Assembly: GCF_016865525.2 (NCBI RefSeq)
Contig: NZ_CP075169.1
Span: 4,402,337 to 4,466,336 of the forward strand
Direction: 5' to 3'
Source: Sodalis ligni
GTDB lineage: Bacteria; Pseudomonadota; Gammaproteobacteria; Enterobacterales; Enterobacteriaceae
Length of the DNA: 64,000 nucleotides
Shown here: in pieces, positions 63,613 through 64,000 of the stretch
Numbering within the stretch: the first letter of the stretch is position 1
Layout: each line of letters opens with the position of its first letter
Translations under genes and position numbers: made by a program
Notes under the pieces: generated by a model
The model's database searches: none
Told to the model about the DNA's origin: nothing
The model's input: the letters and a program-made list of their open reading frames with translations, nothing else

Positions 63613-64000
63613 TTAATCTTTGAAATCATTAGCGTCCAGCTCATGGCGCGACAGAAGCTTGTAAAACTCGGTCCGGTTACGACCCGCCATACGCGCCGCC
63701 TGGGTCACATTTCCCTTGGTAATCTGCAGCAATTTGCGCAGATAATGCAATTCAAATTGCAGCCTGGCCTCAACAAAGGTCGGCAAGACGGTATTTTCAC
63801 CTTCCAGCGCCTGTTCCACCAGCGCCTCGCTGATAACCGGGGCTGAGGTCAGCGCCACACACTGTTCTATCACGTTAACCAGCTGGCGTACATTGCCGGG
63901 CCATCCGGCCGCCATTAAACGCTTCATGGCGTCGGAGGAAAAACTCCGCACAAAGGGTTTATGCCGTTCCGCCGCCGTCCGTAATAAATGGTTGGCCAAC
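63613..64000 (-). CDS. glrR: Two-component response regulator GlrR (QseF), C-terminal part
   Basis: The C-terminal ~128 residues of a sigma-54-dependent regulator that continues past the right edge. Visible are the end of the AAA+ domain (W-P-G-N-V-R-Q-L-V-N-V-I-E) and the Fis-type helix-turn-helix (G-N-V-T-Q-A-A-R-M-A-G-R-N-R-T-E-F-Y). In E. coli GlrR activates glmY and rpoE; glrK and qseG lie further out. Confidence 0.9.
   Translation of the reverse strand, partial: LANHLLRTAAERHKPFVRSFSSDAMKRLMAAGWPGNVRQLVNVIEQCVALTSAPVISEALVEQALEGENTVLPTFVEARLQFELHYLRKLLQITKGNVTQAARMAGRNRTEFYKLLSRHELDANDFKD

Overview
The window looks like chromosome from a member of the Enterobacterales, GC-rich and with many recent pseudogenes. 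From about 25.5 kb to the right end it follows the E. coli K-12 order guaA-guaB-xseA, yfgJ-der-bamB-yfgM-hisS-ispG-rodZ-pilW-rlmN-ndk-sseA-sseB-pepB, iscS-iscR-trmJ-suhB, csiE, glyA, glnB, glrR. The high GC, an IS630 and an IS21 element, and many single-base frameshifts beside intact core operons suggest a Sodalis-like or other recently host-associated lineage. The genus is inference from gene content.

Layout. (1) 1-8.4 kb, accessory: start of tag, a divergent NimT/NimR-like transporter-regulator pair, a frameshifted CocE/NonD hydrolase, a HicA-like toxin with an HTH partner, a glutathione-S-transferase remnant, and an overlapping Fic-MATE pair. (2) 8.8-15.8 kb: IS630, a broken type VI secretion set (Tlde1-like effector, probable immunity protein, Hcp), a damaged UvdE nuclease, a second Fic remnant, IS21, then a Ner-like regulator and two tandem XRE regulators sharing an operator-like repeat. 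(3) 15.9-25.5 kb: detoxification and efflux genes (SDR/TetR, quinone oxidoreductase with a TetR remnant, AbiEi/AbiEii with a dead toxin, DHA2 MFS/LysR, broken LysE) and small unknown ORFs. (4) 25.5-30.3 kb: guaBA and xseA. (5) 30.3-39.2 kb, an island between xseA and yfgJ: MdtG-like MFS, mqo, lacZ, a GNAT acetyltransferase, a protealysin-type metalloprotease and its emfourin-type inhibitor. (6) 39.2-59.8 kb: core block, including a NicO metal transporter with a DUF1007 partner and a csiE gene stopped by one amber codon. (7) 60-64 kb: a broken ~506-codon gene of unknown function, glyA with a one-base frameshift, glnB and the end of glrR.

The main observation is the isc locus. iscR, its promoter-proximal IscR site and iscS are intact, but iscS is followed by only 250 bp and then pepB, so iscU, iscA, hscB, hscA, fdx and iscX are missing. 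hmp is also missing between glyA and glnB. Several other genes (glyA, csiE, lysE-like, hcp, Tlde1-like effector, istB, IS630 transposase, abiEii, CocE-like hydrolase) are broken by one or a few small changes. This fits ongoing gene decay, although some homopolymer indels could be assembly errors.
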